Assembly (NCBI GenBank): GCA_013397795.1
Contig: VZTJ01004376.1
Coordinates: forward strand, 309,507-373,506
Length of the DNA stretch: 64,000 nucleotides
DNA from: Orthonyx spaldingii
Lineage: Eukaryota > Chordata > Aves > Passeriformes > Orthonychidae
Reading direction: 5' to 3'
Part shown: positions 49,258 to 60,564 of the stretch, piece by piece
How positions within the stretch are numbered: the stretch's first letter is position 1
How the letters are laid out: each line of letters opens with the position of its first letter
Notes under the pieces: model-generated
What the model was told of the DNA's origin: nothing
The model's input: the letters and a program-made list of their open reading frames with translations, nothing else
Databases searched by the model: none
Program-made: the position numbers and the translations under genes

Positions 49258-51240
49258 CAATCCAAAGTCAATATTTGTACTTTCTGGTATCTAACAGTGC
49301 ATCAGAGCCGGTTTTTCTCCCTCTTTTGTTTCCTGTTCTCATTAAAATATTTTTAAATGCAAATGTCATTGGTATGTCACATTATTTCGCCCACAGTCAA
49401 CTCTCAGATGCTCATTACTCTTATTCTTGAGACAAATGTTGGTCTAAGAATAAAAAACCTTTTTCCTCTTAGGAGAAGAGGGACAGTATCAAAAATTAAA
49501 ATATAAACTAACTCATCAGCAAACCCCATTCAATTCAGAATATTGTTTCAAGTGTTCTTGTATTAATTTAATATCTTAAAACTGCAACATTCACTTAATT
49601 CTAAGCATTATCTTAAATTTTCTTCAGTATACATTTGTATTTGGAAAGAAACCTTTATTTAATACACTGAACAAGACCATGGAATTCTACCAAAGGGTTA
49701 GAAATTAGAGACAATCTTATTAGAGATAGATGCAGAAAAATGCAGACTCATAGAATTAAAGCACATGAAATCAAAGGCCTGGAAATCTAATGCTGCTAGC
49801 CAGTGCTCTCAACCTGACTGTTTAATTAATGTTTTTCCAATCATCATTATTCCTAGATGAATCTCCATAGCAATTATTAATCCCTAGACAAATTATTAGC
49901 ACACACACACATATGTATTAATTCTAATCAAGAGAGTCACGCAACTGAGAATTGAAAGCACAAAAGGACAAATACCAGAAGCAGGTTGAATTTTTGGAAC
50001 CCTAAGGCTTTGTACCCAAATTTATCAGGCAGAGAAAACCCAACTAAGCCTTGAAATACATATGTAACTTGCTTCTGCCACCAGCAAGTAAGGATGCTTA
50101 ACTGTAAAATTTAAATGCAAAATGTTTGAGGTGTTTTAGGGTGGCCCACTTGGTAAGAAGATGTAATCACAGCAATGAGTTGCAGGCTTTGTGTGTCATT
50201 TTTCAGACACTACAAAGACTACTGGTACCATCAGTGGACAAATTTATTAGAGCAAAAAACTTCCACAATTGGAGACTAAAGTTTTATCACCTTAGTTCTA
50301 AATTACTCACATTCATAAAGGCTGTTGACTTAAAAAAAGCACAGTAAACGCAGCTATATCTTTGAGTTCACCCATCCAAACCACAAACGTGGGTCCTGTC
50401 CTAACATGCACAGTTTTGGGGACACAGTTCTCTATTTTACTTTGGTCAGGAGTTCATTTTTGACAGGTGCCTGTTGGGAAAGAAGGGGCAAGAAAATAAT
50501 CTCTTTGCTGACAGTAATATTCCCAGTAAGAAAAACACTCAAATGCCACCTTAAAATTGGCAGGTTACTTAAATTATTGCCTCCTGTAAGTTTAGATAAA
50601 GTCAGATACAGCTTTTGAAGTCTGTAAATTGAACCCTTTATTTTCAGAGGCTTTTGGGTCATGGCATGACCCAAACCAAAATAAAGGTATCGGTAATTAT
50701 GAAACAGAAACTTCAAATCAGATTCCATCTTTCTGATCCACAAAGCCCATTTTTTCCCCTAGTGCTTTCCTTTAAGCCAAGTAATTAGTGCTTTATGAGA
50801 GATCCTCATAGTAAAACTGAAGCTCCATCTGTGACTGTTTATACAAATTGCATTCCTCATCATGTATTACTGGTGGTACAAAAGAGAAAGATGTATATTG
50901 CATATTCTTGTATTTTCTTGGTGTGATGCTTTTCAAGAGCTGTATTTTGTTTACAGAAGTATTGCCAAAATAGTAATTTCAGAAATACCCGTAAATTGCC
51001 ACCACAATTAAAGTAACAAAACCATTTTGCTGCAATATATATAAAAATACTAATTAGTCACTCTGCCTTGAAATCTCCTTAAGACAGGTAAATAACAATT
51101 TTGTACTATGAAGGAGGTAAAGTGCCTACAGAAACAAACATAAAGAAAGGAAACCTTCCTTTTCCCTCTCTAACAGTTTCCTGAAGCTTGATTTTGAAAC
51201 ATTGGGGAAAACCAAAAAGAAACCATTAGCTGAAATACTG
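49257..51240. other. Non-coding, AT-rich DNA
   Basis: No gene is seen. A short (AC)n lies at 49901-49912, and the nuclear-receptor-type palindrome is at 50653. A minus-strand frame of 103 codons overlaps the palindrome and shows no domain. Confidence 0.65.
50653..50675. promoter_or_regulatory. 23-bp palindrome with nuclear-receptor half-sites
   Basis: TTTGGGTCATG (50653-50663), centre G, CATGACCCAAA (50665-50675): 11 perfect base pairs around one base. It contains GGGTCA and TGACCC separated by five bases, an inverted repeat of nuclear-receptor-type half-sites (spacing 5, not the classical estrogen-response spacing of 3). Confidence 0.6.
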
Positions 51241-53140
51241 TTGTATTGCAACGTTTTTATAACGTTTTAAACCGTTTTATAAGCCCTGAATTCAATGGCA
51301 AACATGCAAGCCCGGGCAGAAGTGGAGGAGGAAGTTTCCCAAGCCTGAGGCTGTGTTGGCAGGGCTGGCACGAGCAGTCTTTCCCCTCTCCCCCTCAAAG
51401 AGCAGGGTCTTTGTGTTCTCGGCTGCCTGGGGGCAGAGGGTACCCAGTGCCAGTGCTTCCTGCAAGAGCAGCACCACAGAAAGCGGTGTGAGCACGAGGG
51501 GATGTGAATGATCGGCCCAGCCTGAGAGCCACCCAAGCCAGACCAGCTTCCAACAGCAATGAACTGTAAAACTACATCCCCGAGGTTTACAGGGTTTAGT
51601 TACAGAGGACACGATAAAAGGCTCGACTGGTGCTATCCTGCTTCTTAGATTATGTATGCTAGCTAACTTTTAAAAGTTGTCACAGACATATCCAGACAAG
51701 TTTCAAACACTGTTAATACAGAAATACAGCTCGAGCTCCTTATGACAGAGTTTAGTTGATCATTTGCAGTTTGGATATAAAGCCAAAGTGCTGTTAATCC
51801 ACACTATCCTACCCATAACTATAATTAATGCCAGCATGGCAAATATCTTCGTACCTCAAAAATTTGTTTGGTATCCACATAAGCATGTCCACAAACATCT
51901 TGCTGCCAAGTCTTGTAGCTTCAGAAGCAAACCAGTCACCTTCCCACAAACACACTCTAACACCAATAAAGCTTTTCATTAGCTACACTTCCTCCTACAT
52001 AGGGGGGGTATTTTTACTTGGAGCCAGCTTTTTTAGGCACCAAGTAAAAATACCCCTCTATGTAGGAGGAAGTGCAGTTTAGTTTCAAACCCAAAGCATA
52101 TTTGTCACAGCTAAATAAACATATAGTTTCAAAATAATATCTACCTAGCCATATTCTCTGAAGGGTTTAAAATGAGTAAACAGAAATTAGGTTTTAGCAT
52201 GTAAAAGGCTGCTGTAAGTACTTCCCCATGGCTCCATCTCCCTTTTGGCTCCTACAGGGTCTTTGCCCTTCCCAGAGTGTTCCCTGCCCAGAAGAAGGCT
52301 AATGACTTTAGCACACCACCACAGAGAAATTACACTGTTTTTGACTGAGATCAGACATGAAGTTCAAATAATTTTTAACAAAAGACATCTAAAAGAGTCA
52401 CGGTGCTCCCAAAGCACTGCCTCATCCCTCCCCAGGTGTGCTAAGCCAGCGAGGAGTGACAGGGACGTGGGGGCTGCCCTGAGGATAGGGTGGGACTGGC
52501 ATCCTGGCACGGGGAAAGGTGAGCTCCCTCCATTTCCTCAGGGCCTTAGAAAGTTGCTGTGTCCCCCACATATGCAAAAGGATCTGCTGACTTTAAAACA
52601 GAGGTGGGGCAGAGTCAGCCTCTCTATGCACAGCAAGAGGGAGGTACAAGGTGCAGCCATGTTCTCCCTTGTCCAATTATGCCAGTCTCTCCACAGGCAC
52701 CGGGAACCTGCGCTGCCTCCCCACAAGTCATCACACAGCACACACTCCATTTCAATTCCTCATCTTGCTCAGTCACGTGTGAGTCACTGTTATCATCTGC
52801 CTTTTAGTCACTGCAGCATCCCTGGCCTGGGACATTTCTTCTTTTTCGTGACAGGACCTGACTGCCACACTCATAAATGTGCCTGCCCAGGGAGCAGCTG
52901 CAGGCTGCACCATGAGCAGCTGGGATCAGGACTGTGGTTATGGGGCATTTTCTCCACTTTGCCTCATTTCTACAGACCTGGCACACCTCAGCTCACATGA
53001 AACCCTCCCCACCATGTGGGCATTGCGCAGGGAAGGAGAATCTCCATGCTACCTACAAGGCAGCTGCTGTGCGGGAACTTCCCTGTGCCCCAGAGAAGCT
53101 CCCCAGGTAGAGACCGCAGCTTTGGAGCTGTGAGAAGTCC
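51240..53140. other. GC-richer domain without a recognised gene
   Basis: GC content rises at 51290-51560 and 52400-53130 on either side of the long hairpin. The longest open frame of the window lies here (plus strand, 52245-53000). Its nominal start is TTG; the first ATG is at 52302, leaving 232 codons. It lacks any recognised domain or signal peptide and is Ser/His/Pro/Cys-rich, as expected for GC-rich non-coding DNA. Shadow frames on the other strand support a compositional explanation. A lineage-specific exon cannot be fully excluded. Confidence 0.45.
51983..52077. repeat. Long near-perfect inverted repeat (hairpin)
   Basis: The left arm is 51983-52025 and the right arm 52036-52077, separated by a 10-nt loop (AGCTTTTTTA). 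Folding by hand gives 40 base pairs (39 Watson-Crick, one G-U), with one bulged G in the G7 run (52002-52008) and two mismatches (A85 of the left arm opposite C at 52075; A at 52022 opposite A at 52039). A TTAG word lies immediately left of the left arm and one base right of the right arm. It could be a foldback mini-transposon, a template-switch product or a microRNA-type precursor; sequence alone does not decide. Confidence 0.93.
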
Positions 53141-55169
53141 CAAAATGTTACAATACACTCCAACATTGCCACCTTTTTGATGAGCCTGGGCTCAAACATT
53201 GAATGGGTCGCATGAATGGTTATTTTTCAGCATCGTACTCCAGGCTCTTCAGAAGGCTGCTCATACATCATGCAGTATAAAAGCTAATACAATTCCAGGA
53301 GCTGTAGTACATGGCCAAGGTCAGGGACATTTTCTCTGCACTCACACTTTCTGAGCACTTAACAAAAGCTTGCCTTAAACAATACGTTTGTTATGATAAA
53401 TACAAAACAGCCCACATTCCTGAGGAGCAGTGGGATTGTATTTATTGTTTTAACCTTTGCAGACAATGACAGTTAAGAATTGAGAAATCCTAGGTAATGC
53501 ACAATTAAGGAATTAATTTGCATGATTATTTATCACTATTTCTCACACATATCAAGTGCTACTTTCAAATGGCCTGCTAAACATCTATTTGTAAATACAG
53601 ATACAGGATTTGTGCATAGATACCCTGCCTAGTTTGACTGCATGGCTACAATCCCAAAGCACTAGAATAACGAATGTGTGGAAACCAGAATGCAAGTATC
53701 TAAATAATTCAGAACTACAGCATTCAAACCCCAAATTTTGCTTTATTTATTCTGAAAAAATACACACAATTCAAAGGTCTTCTATTAAAATGAAGTTCTA
53801 GGGAGAAAAACCTTGTAATTACAATTCTTCTGTTCACAAATAATACTATTTTAAAGTAAATATCCCCAAATCAAATTAATTTTATTACTTTTATTACTTT
53901 AATATTGATAATGACTATTAGCAACACATTTACAAATGCTACTTGAGAAAAAGTGGAACATAATTAAATGCAATATTAACAAATAAAACCAGCATGGTTT
54001 TGGGGCATCTGAATGTTAGCCTTCCCCATGAAATAAAAAAAAAATAAATAATACATACAGTACTTTGCCCACACTGTAATTTGTCAACTGTTGAGGAAAT
54101 TGGCATGTCTTTTCTTCTGATTTATTGGTTAATTCCAACAATTCACTGCAGAAAAGGCCAACAATGAATTACAATGCGAGGAAAAATTAAGCAGCACATT
54201 TAAAAAGTGTTTTAACTACACAGCCCTTAAAGCAAATTTCAAAGTTCTCCTATACCTAGCTAAAATATTTTGGGTACTATGGTAGACAATATTTTCTTTC
54301 TCTTTTATGTGTTATATGCACTATAGTAGCTTTGCTACTACTGATTTCAAATATGTTTGAAAAATATACAACCCTTGGGGTCCCAAAATATAAAACATGA
54401 AGGGGTGCTACATCTATTATGCTGATTTCCTAAGTACTGGGACTCTGGGTATTTCTATGCATCAACTAAACAAATTATTGAATATAAACCAATGACTCTT
54501 CCTGCTTATTGTAATGGGATTTTTTTTTAGCATGAGGCAGGTTTTGAAATAAAAATACCCCAACATAGGACTACGCACTTCTAGACTTACCTTATTTTCA
54601 CATAAAATAACCTGCATACCTTTAAATTACTATTCATTTAATGTAAGTTCCTAGAGAATGTGACAAAAGTCAGAGGTATAGAGTTTCTTGAACTCTTAAG
54701 GGGAATCAAGTAAAGCAGCAGGGAAAGCAGGACTCCAGGTCCCCCTTTCCCTGTCACTCCTACACTCACAAACAGCCTTCAGCTGTCAAGTTTGATACTG
54801 GTTTTCACATTGTGTTTCTAGCTTGAGCTGATAAAATATTGGTAATCAGACTTTGCTTTCTCTTAGGGTTTACCATGCAAGAAATGGAAAATAAGGAACA
54901 CCTTCAGCTGAGGTAATAGAAGCCATGCAAATTAAACCCCACTTGCTGCTTTGGGACATAATTCAAAGGCTAACTATAGTCAATGGGAGCCTTGAAAAAG
55001 TACAGCAGGTTTGTAGCAAACACATTTTGAGGGCAAACCTACACTGCATGATACAGAATTGTGCAGAAAAATACCAGAGGCAGCTTACAGTTTATATCTG
55101 GTTTATACCCTTAGCTTACACCCTCTTTTTAGGTAAGACTTTTGAAGAGAACATTGGGCTCCACTGTGG

Positions 55170-55460
55170 CTCCAATTAGGTCTTCTGTCTCCTGGTGCTT
55201 CTTTTCAAGAGCTGTGCCAGATCCTCAATAACTAGTTTTCAACCTGAATTTATTCAATGCAAAATTATGCACATTTGTTCTCCCACCAGATCTGCATTAG
55301 CTTAATTGTTGTTTTGGGGTATGCAATGAACATGATTGTTTATGGGTTGCATCCCTTAATTTTGGCCCTAAATTATCTCTGTTGTAACTCTGTCCGATGC
55401 TCTGTAATTAGGTACTTGATTGCAAATTTCATTGGAATTTCTTTAAATTGAAGTTCCAGA
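55170..55460. promoter_or_regulatory. Candidate conserved non-coding block
   Basis: It is repeat-free, with GCATTAGCTTAATTG, CTGTAATTAGG, CCCTTAATTTTGGC and ATTTGCATG-like octamer relatives. Short plus-strand frames cross it but show no recognisable domain. Conservation is inferred. Confidence 0.25.
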
Positions 55461-57018
55461 GCACTTTTCCATTCTGTAAACTCAATTCCCTAACCTCTTC
55501 AGAGCAGTTCATTTCATTGATCCACCCTTAACTGATACATTTCTAAGTTCTTCCCCTCTGACATTACTTTGATGTTTATATACCTTCTTCCATGTAATTT
55601 AATAACTTGTGATCATTTCTTTCAAAGTTATCATCTTCACATTCCTTGTAAGTCTCTAAATTTAAAGTATCATCATGTGGTTGGCTCCACACAGCACATG
55701 CAAAAACAGATTTTGCCACCTTAAGAATAAGCATAAAATGCTTTCCAAGACGGAATTCACTGCTTCTGTGTATTTTCAGGCTCAAAGCATCTCCTTTATT
55801 CAGCTACCAAAAGTATGCAAGCAAAGCTTGTCTTTGCCATGGCCACCCACTCTTTAACAAGTGAACTCATCAGGAATTTAGTGAAGAGCTTAGCAGTGAC
55901 AGGTGAGCTCCAGGTGACCTTGCCCAGCGTCACTGTCTTGTCATCCCCTTTTGCACTCCCACGCTTTGCTGAGCAGGAGTAAAGAAGAACAAACAGCAGT
56001 GAGGAGGCATCACAGCCCGAGTTCCTGGGTTACAGAATGCTGTCCTAAAGCCTGAAGAAAAATCATCCCTGCGTCTTGGCCTGGGCACTGGAAGCAAAAG
56101 TGAACAATGTGTGGCAGAGAGTAGTGGTATATGAAGCATGCTGGAGTTTTCAGGAGAACACCAGCCCCATTGATTAACTAACACTTTATCTGTATTTAAC
56201 ATTTAGCCAGATGACTCTTTTAATTGGATAATAATGCTATGTCGTGTATTCATTTCGGGGAAAACACATGCTTAGTTTAAAAATAACAACAATAAATCAA
56301 CAAAACCCAAACCAAATTCAGACAATAAATTCTGCAGAGTCCACAAATTGGTTTTCTTATTCTAGTTATTATTTCAGTAAATTTCTAAGTATTTGCCTTG
56401 CAACCAGTCAGCAGGCTATAACTAAACCAGAGAACCTGGGAAAGAACAAATTTCTAAAAATAACAAGACATTATTTAGAGCAAATATTTTAAAATAACAA
56501 AGAGCTGTTCAGTTAGCTCTAAAAATTAATACCACTTTTCACCCTTACACGACAGGCTAATGTGCCTAGAAATATCATAGCAATCAGAATACAAGACAGA
56601 AACCCTAAAAAAAAAAGAGGTATTTTTAAAAAAAGGTAGGAAATATGCGGTTTGAGTTATGTTTCTTTGTTTGGTTTTTGAAGGGTTGGATTTCTTTTTT
56701 GTCTTTTTCTTTTCTTCACAAACTCAGGTACCAGCTTTGGGTCCCACCTAGTCCAGAATGCTTGACACAAACCAGTACTACCCACCACCTTCTAAGATGG
56801 GAGAAAGAGGCCTGTCCATTGTCCATTTTGGGCAGACTCCACTTGGTGTACTAGCAAGGAAAATCTGCTAAGAAGATTCCAGTACTGCTACCCCCAAACT
56901 GTGTATTCCACCAGGATACATCACCTTCACTGGCCCATCCTCTGTCATTGCCAGATCACACCTGCCACTCATGTGGTGTCGGCATGTGCACTTTACCACA
57001 AACCCCTGCAGTAAGAGG

Positions 57019-57044
57019 ACTTCCACGATAATTGTGGTGGAAGT
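57019..57044. repeat. Hairpin ACTTCCAC / GTGGAAGT
   Basis: The arms 57019-57026 and 57037-57044 are perfect over 8 bp with a 10-nt loop. CTGCA (57006-57010) and TGCAG (57044-57048) could extend the fold. An ETS-like GGAAGT core is present in each arm on opposite strands. Confidence 0.65.
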
Positions 57045-58450
57045 GCAGACCTGAAAGAAAGTAAAACAGGCACAGTTGAAGTCATATCTGACTATGAGTA
57101 AATGCAATACTGATTCTAAGTACAGTTGTACCACTCCAACATATTTACTTGAAATCAGCAGGCAAAGGACTCTGCTGTATTACTCTGCTCTCTTCTAGTG
57201 AGAACAAGGAGATCTCTCGCTTGATTTTCTATAGATACGGTTGGGTTGTAAAAGTAAAACCACAATTTGTTGAGCCCATATGCAAAAACATGCAACAGTC
57301 ATACACCACAGCAGTTTTTCTGTGAGGTCTCAGAGACTTTTTAGGTGCTTTAGCAGTTCAGTCATGAGACCAGTACATTATGATTATCCCAGCAAAACAC
57401 GCTATGGAAAAATGAGCAGATTTGACTTTTTATTATAATGCACAAAGCACATTCACCAGTACCAGCAACTGTCGCAATTCTGAAAGCAAATACCTCCTGT
57501 ACAATTAAAAATTTTTATCTGTTGAGTCCTAAATATACTCACAAACTGCAAAATCTGGCAAAACATCACTTTAACCCCATATTTTTGCCTGTTGCTGGAA
57601 AGGACTGTCAAGAAGACAATGCTTTTTAAAAACAAACATCATACCAACAAAATCCAAGCAAGTACACACATGCAAAACTGAAATTATTATCAAAGTAATT
57701 TACCAGAAGGTTTAATTTGGGCCATCCAAGACTTCACAGCCAAAACTAATAGGAAATTTGTGAGAAACCCATTGAAACAGTTTTAGAGTGGGAAAATAAT
57801 TTCTGAAGGTGAATATTCTCTATTATCAGCAGTATTGTCCAGTAACAGCAGTGCAAGGTCAGATTCAATGTATTTTTCTGCTTAGAGAAATCTGAACCTT
57901 CATTTCACACTCTACAAACCAAACACACACAGCCACTGCCTATGTGCTCTCAGTTTCTGCTGCTGATACTCCTTCAGTTAGTATAAAATATATAAATCTT
58001 TAGTAAGGCAAAATCAAACCAAAGAAACCCTCCATCACCTGAAAGAAAATTAGTCTATTGCCCAGTCTTACAGTCAATTTTCTGAGAGATCCAAGTTCAA
58101 ATTCATATGGGAAAAGTAGTGACGCAACAGTCTCTATTTTGTGCTCATATGATTTGTTCTAATTTCTCCTTTCATTGAGATGAGACAATAAATAGTAAAG
58201 ATTTGCTCCAAATAAAAGTAAGTTTTTTACTAGTATTTTTCCCCTTGGCAGCTGACCTGAGGACTCTAATAAAAAAGTTATTTTCAGATTCTTAATTGTG
58301 AAAGCAATCAGAAGCCAACAGGATTACCAAAAACAAGAGGTACAAGTATGAGGTCCATCTACTGGCTGATAGTCTAGAAACTAGAAGGGAATTATTATAC
58401 CTCACCAGCAAATCACATGCCAAGAAATCACACCAGAGCACACAGCATCT

Positions 58451-58482
58451 GACAGGTTATTACTGGGACAGGTTATTACTGG
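58451..58482 (+). repeat. 16-bp perfect tandem duplication
   Basis: GACAGGTTATTACTGG occurs twice head to tail without change. Confidence 0.97.
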
Positions 58483-60508
58483 GTGGCCTATTGACAGCTT
58501 ATCAGGAGGCATCACCAATACTGCCTCTGAGGAACTCTGCTGCACTAAGAGAGAAAACCCAGAGACACCACTCTGCAATAAACCAGGGACAGAGCAGATG
58601 AGGAATACTGCACACAGCAAGAGCTGGTAGCACGATAACTTTGCCAGGGCATGAATCTCACCAAAGGGTGAACTGAAGAGATGCAGCTGAGAACTGTATG
58701 AAGGGACAAAACAGCACTCTCCAAGAGGTGTTTGGCTGCACCAGCACTACCTCATAGCAAAACTACCACTCAGCAATTCTAAAAGTGACAGAATTATGAC
58801 ACCAGAGTGGACACTGAAGAGTTTTTGTGTATATAACACAACGATCTCATTTCACTTGCCAAACTGTGTATTTAACATCCGGTGCCTCTGTTACACACGC
58901 AGAGTCTCAGCTTTTCAACAGTGGTATCATTTATGTGCATTGGACAGAAATCCCACGTTTGTGTGATGTTATTACTTCAGATAACTGCAGATGTATTTAT
59001 TTACCCTGTAAGAACAAAAACTATGTAATCTCATTTCCACGTTATTTGAACTTCTTAGCTGCTCTTTTTTTCTTACATTGAGAATTTTATCATCTTTCCA
59101 AACCTGAGATCAACAATCACTGCTCATTGCAATAGGTCATTTCCTTGGTCTTTATTCTGCTGCTCCAAGGGAGTTTATGGGACCTAAAGCTCTGCTGTAG
59201 CAGCAGCTGGAGGATCCCCAACCACAGGGACAGTGCTCGACGGGCCAGGTCAGCCAACACTGTGCTACACTTCCAGCTTCTGCAAGAACACTGGTGCTCA
59301 ACAGCATGGGAAAAGCACTGGAGGTGGAGAGGGGAGCACAGTAAAGCCAGCACAAACCATGACATGCAGCTTCCAGATGGGAAACAGCCCCTGGGCAATA
59401 GCTGGGAGCTAACTGAGGACAGTCCAGCAGCATTGTTCAAATATTGACAGCCTCCCCAGAGTGGCCATGGGATCAAGGGTTGCAACAAAGGTGTGTTGTA
59501 ATCACATATAAGGCACAGTTGAAGAATAATCCCACAGTATGGAGTGTCCAAATTCATTCTGATTTTAATGCTTATTGATTTTGCTATACCGCTCTTCCCT
59601 GTTGTCTAGTAGCACTTTATAAATGTTTTATGTAAAATAAATAATTCAAGAAAGACACTGCTTTCTTCAGTAAAGTTTATGACATCATGAGAGCTATTTT
59701 TTGTGACTATGCTGACTGCAATGATAAAAGAAAAAGAAAAACTGGGATCTAGACATTTCAAACGTGATCATTTTCTAAATCACAGCTGCTTTTTGTGTTG
59801 TGGAAACACTATATTCAGAACTGTATTAGATATATATTATATACACATATACATTGGATATAACATAGTTCTGTCCCTCTCTGGTACCATTTTTAACATT
59901 TTCCCTCCCCTCTGACCCTGAAGCCAAGTCCTTAAATAAAGCAGATTGCAGTTTGTTGCATTTTAATAAAATATTGTCCATATTTCCCCATCACGTTCCC
60001 CATCCTTTTGTTCTGCTGTGTTCAGTAGCACTTCCATTATATCAAAGGGACAGCCTGCAAACTGAAAGAAGCACTTTCGTTTTAATTGAAAAACATTGGA
60101 ATCTGATTTTTTTTAACACAGTTTTGGTCTACTGACATGGCAACAGCCAACCAATCATAATGGTTAAAATCTGGTTAGCAAACTCTTTCTAATAAGACCA
60201 TACCTGTCCTTATTTACACTCTCCCTGAAACACCTTTCTGTCAATTCTTGTGGACCACACTATAAGAAAATTTACCTATAGAATATCTTTAACAATGGTG
60301 TCTCATTGTCAATGTGTTTTATGTCAGCACATTAACATTGACACTCATCACTGAAAGGGAATTAATAGATTATAAATTATGGTTACATGTCTGTATTTCT
60401 TACAGCTGTAAACCCAGCTCTTAATCCTTCAGTTTAGAATGATTCCTGACTTTACAGAATCATTGCAGCACATTGAAAATCACATGAAATGAACAAATCC
60501 TGCCTGAG

Positions 60509-60516
60509 GCGCGCAC

Positions 60517-60557
<41 letters not shown>
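60509..60557 (+). repeat. GC(GC/AC)n(CA)n microsatellite
   Basis: An uninterrupted alternating purine-pyrimidine tract of 49 bp starts GCGCGCACACACGC and continues as pure CA. Its GC-rich start favours left-handed Z-DNA. The minus-strand frame across it would encode a Val/Cys repeat and is an artefact of the microsatellite. Confidence 0.97.
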
Positions 60558-60560
<3 letters not shown>

Positions 60561-60564
60561 AAGT
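60556..60564 (+). other. Perfect splice-donor word abutting the CA repeat
   Basis: CAG|GTAAGT, the full vertebrate 5' splice-site consensus, is formed directly by the end of the CA tract. CA repeats bind hnRNP L, which influences nearby splice sites. No coding frame leads into it, so use as a splice site is speculative. Confidence 0.25.

Larger units (their letters stand above)
53141..60508. other. Non-coding, mostly AT-rich DNA
   Basis: No gene is seen. It contains the candidate block at 55170, the hairpin at 57019, the 16-bp duplication at 58451 and a GC-richer patch at 59150-59470. A 146-codon minus-strand frame (59117-59557), Leu/Cys/Ser-rich and without a recognised domain, overlaps plus-strand frames. 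Confidence 0.65.

Noticed and set aside
49740..49800. ACTCATAGAATTAAAG as a CR1 terminus
   Set aside because: Only one partial word resembles the CR1 end and nothing downstream supports it.
59117..59557. 146-codon minus-strand frame
   Set aside because: Overlapped by plus-strand frames in a GC-richer patch, Leu/Cys/Ser-rich without a domain; chance frame is the simpler reading.
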